36,555 nucleotides of DNA from Nitrospinaceae bacterium (GTDB lineage Bacteria > Nitrospinota > Nitrospinia > Nitrospinales > Nitrospinaceae). The translations under genes were made by a program, and so were the position numbers. The notes below the pieces were generated by a model that was given only the letters and a program-made list of their open reading frames with translations, was not told the DNA's origin and searched no databases. Of this stretch, positions 33,434 through 36,555 are shown piece after piece (position 1 is the stretch's first letter; the number at the start of each line of letters is the position of its first letter). Location of the stretch: contig JAJDBJ010000031.1 of assembly GCA_029261395.1 (NCBI GenBank), positions 1 to 36,555 of the forward strand, written 5' to 3'.

Positions 33434-34225
33434 TTATGCTACCCGTCCCAGACTGTTGACCGATTGTTCGTCTGCTTCATCTATTGACTGGATGATTTTC
33501 TGATACGCTTCAAGTTGCCTTACCGTTTCAATCATCTGAGTCATTTCGTGGATAGCATTTGCATTGCTATTTTCTGTAAATCCCTGGAGTACCTTAGCGT
33601 CATTTACCAAAATCTCTTTAACCGATGGGTCGGATATTTTGTAGAATCCTTCCCCTTCTTTTTTCAGGGCATTAAGATTATTGAAATTCACTATTTTTAA
33701 CTGCCCCAATGGATCCTGGTCAATTTCGATTCCACCAAACACTGATCCATCTTGATTTATAGAGATTTGTTTTGTACCGAAGGGGATTAAAATAGGTTCT
33801 TCACTCCGAGTCATTAACATATTGCCTTTCTGATCCACCAGCTGTCCCGAACCGTCCAGGCGAAAGTTCCCATTGCGGGTATATCGTTCTCCCTCTGGAG
33901 TATTGACTACAAAAAATCCTTCTCCCTCAATGGCCACATCCAAAGGATTATCGGTTTTGATTAATGATCCCTGCTCAAAATTAGTTAAGGACTGAGTAAC
34001 CTGAACATAGGAAACTGCTGGATCAGTTCTACTAAATGGATTCACCATTGTTGTATCGAATCCACTTTGGTTTGGTTGCTGGAAAGGAGTTTTCTTCTCC
34101 TCATAAATCAGCATATCCTTTTTAAATCCCTGGGTACTGATATTGGCAATATTGTTACTCAGCACATCCAACTTCTTGAGTTGCTTGGTTCCGCCGGATG
34201 CCGCTATATATAATCCTTCCATCAT
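33434..34225 (-). CDS. flgF: Flagellar proximal rod protein FlgF
   Basis: 263 residues with the rod-family N-terminus (MEGLYIAASGGTKQLKKLDVLSNNIAN), the central AIEGEGFFVVNTPEGERYTRNGNFRLD and the C-terminal helix (NANAIHEMTQMIETVRQLEAYQKIIQSID). The start at ATG 34225 (or the adjacent 34222) is chosen because AAAGG precedes it; the longer open frame begins 18 codons earlier without support. It is first in the flgF-G-A-H-I group and divergent from the rhodanese gene. Confidence 0.94.
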   Translation of the reverse strand: MMEGLYIAASGGTKQLKKLDVLSNNIANISTQGFKKDMLIYEEKKTPFQQPNQSGFDTTMVNPFSRTDPAVSYVQVTQSLTNFEQGSLIKTDNPLDVAIEGEGFFVVNTPEGERYTRNGNFRLDGSGQLVDQKGNMLMTRSEEPILIPFGTKQISINQDGSVFGGIEIDQDPLGQLKIVNFNNLNALKKEGEGFYKISDPSVKEILVNDAKVLQGFTENSNANAIHEMTQMIETVRQLEAYQKIIQSIDEADEQSVNSLGRVA

Positions 34226-34262
34226 TATTTTTACCTTTTCATTTTGGTTTTTTATATTATTA

Positions 34263-34278
34263 AGCATATTCCATACCA
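34263..34278 (-). promoter_or_regulatory. Candidate sigma-54 promoter for flgFGAHI
   Basis: On the minus strand TGGTATGGAATATGCT keeps the invariant GG and GC 10 nt apart and lies about 40 nt before flgF. It deviates from TGGCAC and TTGC at several other bases, so it is weaker than the flgJ site. Confidence 0.35.
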
Positions 34279-34471
34279 AACTTAATCAATTGTTTTTATT
34301 AAGCTTATTTAACGCTAACCCTTTTAATATAGGGATTTATGAGTTACCCCCTTTTCTCCAACCTTCATCGAAATGTACAGAGACAGGCTTCCCCGGCAGA
34401 ATTTTCCCAATTTTTGGGTACAGGAGCGTTTCTTTCCTATCCAGTTCGTTTCATTTTGAAGCGGGCAATCA

Positions 34472-34480
34472 TGTTATAAT
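34472..34480 (+). promoter_or_regulatory. Extended -10 promoter for the rhodanese gene
   Basis: TGTTATAAT carries the TGn extension and a perfect TATAAT box, 36 nt before the ATG at 34517. No good -35 box is visible, as expected for an extended -10 promoter. Confidence 0.5.
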
Positions 34481-34516
34481 TTTTATTATTTTTTTAATGC
34501 TTAAGAGAGGAATTCC

Positions 34517-34831
34517 ATGGAAAAAATTAGCATCGATAAACTACACGATTTGATTCCTGACATGGGAGAGGAACATTTGATTTTGGATGTACGAACCCCT
34601 AAGGAATTTTCTGAGGGAAGTATTCCTGGAGCAAGAAATCAAGATCACGAAAGCGTAGATTCTATTGCAGATGAATTAAAAAATTATAAAACGGTTTACG
34701 TTCATTGCAAAATGGGGGGAAGAGCTCAGAAAGCCGCAGAGGAACTTGAGATGGCTGGGCTCACCAATATTGTGTGTGTCAGCCAGGGGGGAATGCACCG
34801 TTGGATGGAGATGGGCTGGGAAGTCGAATAG
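34517..34831 (+). CDS. Single-domain rhodanese (sulfurtransferase)
   Basis: A 104-residue cytosolic rhodanese domain with LDVRTPKEFSEGSIPGA (cradle motif), the catalytic loop Cys64-KMGGR in VHCKMGGRAQKAA, and the final GGMHRWMEMGWEVE. It transfers sulfane sulfur via a cysteine persulfide; the acceptor is unknown. AGAGGA lies 6 nt before the ATG. The gene is divergent from flgF and convergent with nxrC, sharing a terminator with the latter. No functional link with nitrite oxidation is shown by the sequence. Confidence 0.93.
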   Translation: MEKISIDKLHDLIPDMGEEHLILDVRTPKEFSEGSIPGARNQDHESVDSIADELKNYKTVYVHCKMGGRAQKAAEELEMAGLTNIVCVSQGGMHRWMEMGWEVE

Positions 34832-34860
34832 GTTTTATTTAAGAATAGAGAACAAAGAAA

Positions 34861-34894
34861 AAACCCGGAAGATGATTTCTCATCTTCCGGGTTT
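34861..34894. terminator. Bidirectional rho-independent terminator between rhodanese and nxrC
   Basis: A perfect 15-bp stem (AAACCCGGAAGATGA paired with TCATCTTCCGGGTTT) with a 4-nt loop. On the minus strand it is followed by further Ts (GGGTTTTTTCTTT), a strong terminator for the nxr operon. On the plus strand it is followed by TTTAACTTTT and can end the rhodanese transcript. Confidence 0.92.
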
Positions 34895-34918
34895 AACTTT
34901 TCAGAAACAGTTAAAAGC

Positions 34919-35932
34919 TTAGTATTCCAGAGTTTGCCACTGGGTTACAGCTTTTTGACCATTTCGTTCTTTATTACCACCATTCCAGATAGCGATAGCC
35001 ATCGGAGCTTTACCACCGGAGAACTGGGTATCATTATTGTCTTTAGTTTTCAAAGCACGTTTGAAAACTACAGCCCAACGATTGTTACTCCAGTTTCCTT
35101 TTCCGTCTACATCCTGATGAGCCTGAGTGGTCAGGGTGCTAAAACCCTCAGCATTCAGATCTTCAATTGGAGAACGTCTCATAGAGGCGTCCGACAGGAT
35201 GTTGTGTGTAGCTCGACCTGGGTTGAAAACACCTTCGTTTTTACCCATGCCGAAATCTACCATCGTGCCGCGATTGCCGATGTTCTGAACCCCACCCGTA
35301 TGAACGCCGCCTTTACCACGGCTGTCCTTACTACCGGACTGACCAGAGGCCAGCTCGGACCTCAATTGGAGCATACCATCCGGCTCATAAATGTAGTAGC
35401 TTCCGCTACCCATAACCATATAGTCATAATGATCTTCTACGTCCTGCATTCCTTCATTACCAGCAGATCCAGCACCCTCTTTATCCCAGGTAGCTTTCCA
35501 TTGCCAGATATTGACGCGTTCACCCTCTCCACCCATGGTGAAAGGAGGCTCTTCGCCAGACTGATTTACAGGAAACATGATAGCCGCTTGATCTTTATAC
35601 TGCTGAGATTGGACCATGATGTCGTTACGCGTCGGATCAGTCCATTCCAAGTGAACAGCGATTTCTTTGCCATTCGTTGCAGCTTTCGCAAACACATACT
35701 TCGTCTGCGGATTAGGCCACATTGGATTGGTAATCATTTGAGGATCCATATCGATAATAACGTGCTTCAGAGCCGTCGGGCCATAACGCTCAGACCAGAA
35801 CAGGCTAGAAGGATCGACAGGAATCTCCCCTTTAACTTTAACCGCTTTAATAGTAGCCGCTCCAGCAGTCATTGCCATACCAAGCACAAATGCGGCAACC
35901 AAAGCGAAAATGATGCTTTTGTTGGTTTTCAC
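34919..35932 (-). CDS. nxrC: Putative nitrite oxidoreductase gamma subunit (EB_dh-type heme b protein)
   Basis: 337 residues. A Sec signal peptide (about 1-26, cleavage near AGA-ATIK) points to a periplasmic location. The mature part has features of the EB_dh heme-b-binding gamma subunit of type II DMSO-reductase-family enzymes: SLFW near the start, AVHLEWTDPTRND, AIMFPVN, and the C-terminal W-x-V-x-F-K-R-A-L and P-x-A-I-A-I-W-N-G motifs. It is the gene right after nxrB and is closed by a strong terminator, which supports the call as the electron-transferring gamma subunit. It starts with GTG, preceded by a strong AGGAGG site. A 338-codon open frame on the opposite strand is a shadow. Confidence 0.82.
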   Translation of the reverse strand: MKTNKSIIFALVAAFVLGMAMTAGAATIKAVKVKGEIPVDPSSLFWSERYGPTALKHVIIDMDPQMITNPMWPNPQTKYVFAKAATNGKEIAVHLEWTDPTRNDIMVQSQQYKDQAAIMFPVNQSGEEPPFTMGGEGERVNIWQWKATWDKEGAGSAGNEGMQDVEDHYDYMVMGSGSYYIYEPDGMLQLRSELASGQSGSKDSRGKGGVHTGGVQNIGNRGTMVDFGMGKNEGVFNPGRATHNILSDASMRRSPIEDLNAEGFSTLTTQAHQDVDGKGNWSNNRWAVVFKRALKTKDNNDTQFSGGKAPMAIAIWNGGNKERNGQKAVTQWQTLEY

Positions 35933-36005
35933 AGTTTTCCTCCTGTTTAGCAGTTATCGGATTTGTCAGACATAACCCAAGTACATTAAGTAGAGCTAAC
36001 TGCCG

Positions 36006-36030
36006 TCCGGAGCGGGAAACCCGCTCCGGA
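36006..36030 (-). promoter_or_regulatory. Strong intercistronic hairpin between nxrB and nxrC
   Basis: A perfect 11-bp GC-rich stem TCCGGAGCGGG/CCCGCTCCGGA with a 3-nt loop, 21 nt after the nxrB stop and about 73 nt before the nxrC start. No T-run follows, so it is not a normal terminator; an mRNA processing or 3'-protection element that sets subunit ratios is the likeliest role. Confidence 0.7.
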
Positions 36031-36051
36031 AGCAGACATTGTTGCTCAGGC

Positions 36052-36555
36052 TTAAATTGCGCCTGGATGTTCTTCAGGTCTGACGTAGAAAGGCTCTTCA
36101 ACCGTTACACGGATGATTTCTTTACCCTTCCGGTTAAACCCGATGATCGTGTCATTGTACATCTCAAACTTCTTACCGTGAATGTTGGTCTCGAAAATTT
36201 TCGGACCGGGCTCACGTTTCCATTTGAAGATGATCCGCTGCGTGGTTCGGAACAACTGTAAGAGACCAAGAAGATCACGATCAGGAACCATGTACTGGTC
36301 GATCGCGTGATCCACACCAGGACCAAACATTTGTTGCGAGTACGCACGAGGAACGTGTCGAGACGGTACATAGTAACCGTTCGGCTCCGTACCAAACTGC
36401 GGATACAACGGCAGAGCTACTTTCCGGTCCCGAATCAGATAATACTGGGGGTTATCCGGATCATGCGCCCATTGACCGTTAGAACCAACTTTTACCAGAC
36501 CCTGCAGTCGAATTTTACCAACACAGGCCGCCATACAGCGGGTTTCCATCTGGTC
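36052..36555 (-). CDS. nxrB: Nitrite oxidoreductase beta subunit, C-terminal part (5' end beyond window)
   Basis: The last 167 codons of a gene that enters from the right edge. It begins in the final cysteine group of the ferredoxin-like domain (DQMETRCMAACVGKIRLQG) and continues with LPLYPQFGTEPNGYYVPSRHVP and the C-terminal part FNRKGKEIIRVTVEEPFYVRPEEHPGAI. This pattern fits the four-cluster Fe-S beta subunit of nitrite oxidoreductase, related to NarH, which carries electrons from the molybdenum alpha subunit. The apparent ATG at 36549 is internal, as the frame continues to the edge. nxrC follows downstream. Confidence 0.88.
   Translation of the reverse strand, partial: DQMETRCMAACVGKIRLQGLVKVGSNGQWAHDPDNPQYYLIRDRKVALPLYPQFGTEPNGYYVPSRHVPRAYSQQMFGPGVDHAIDQYMVPDRDLLGLLQLFRTTQRIIFKWKREPGPKIFETNIHGKKFEMYNDTIIGFNRKGKEIIRVTVEEPFYVRPEEHPGAI

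Noticed and set aside
34934-35950. 338-codon open frame on the plus strand opposite nxrC
   Set aside because: It lies wholly antisense to a well-supported secreted protein gene, has no ribosome site of note, and its translation lacks any recognisable domain; it is a by-product of nxrC codon use.

Overview
The window looks like part of a chromosome from a nitrite-oxidising bacterium of the Nitrospinota (Nitrospina-like) type. The right edge carries the C-terminal end of a nitrite oxidoreductase beta subunit (nxrB) followed by a secreted, EB_dh-type putative gamma subunit (nxrC). Next to them lies a rod/hook/P-L-ring flagellar cluster with a sigma-54-type promoter. The taxonomic call is an inference from gene content; no rRNA is present.

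Layout. (1) 1-19283, almost all on the minus strand, is a dense sensory locus. In transcription order it holds a soluble REC-HK-REC-REC-HPt hybrid kinase, a REC/HD-GYP c-di-GMP phosphodiesterase, two membrane PAS-GAF proteins with no kinase or other output domain, a 1668-residue multi-sensor hybrid kinase, cheR, a receiver-less cheB, a lone REC protein, and a second large hybrid kinase that runs off the left edge. (2) 19529-23335 holds small housekeeping and hypothetical genes: a membrane-anchored two-Cys protein, a DCC/DUF393 protein, a DUF3185 protein, a cupin, a membrane protein, DNA-3-methyladenine glycosylase I and a lipoprotein. (3) 23725-25505 is a plus-strand Rcp1-like response regulator and a REC-histidine kinase. 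(4) 25517-34225 (minus strand) is flgF-G-A-H-I and flgJ-N-K-L. (5) 34517-36555 is a rhodanese, a bidirectional terminator, nxrC and partial nxrB.

How the parts fit. Three sensor genes share one promoter-like element (TTGACT, exactly 17 nt, TCTACT, with a conserved AATGCC in the spacer). The sensor genes are mosaics of the same blocks: the left-edge kinase combines the N-terminal half of the 572-residue PAS-GAF protein with the C-terminal half of the 1668-residue kinase. Five PAS domains in four proteins keep the FixL-type heme-pocket residues (proximal His in a HDGY motif, distal Arg in IIGxGR). This suggests an oxygen- or redox-responsive network with outputs through phosphorelay, c-di-GMP turnover and CheR/CheB-like enzymes, encoded beside motility genes and nitrite oxidoreductase. 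The links between these outputs are inferred from context only.

The sensory locus also shows its history. A duplicated block of about 1 kb includes 3' non-coding DNA. A sensor/divergent-gene pair was duplicated, and in one copy the divergent gene has decayed to a pseudogene (3569-3735).
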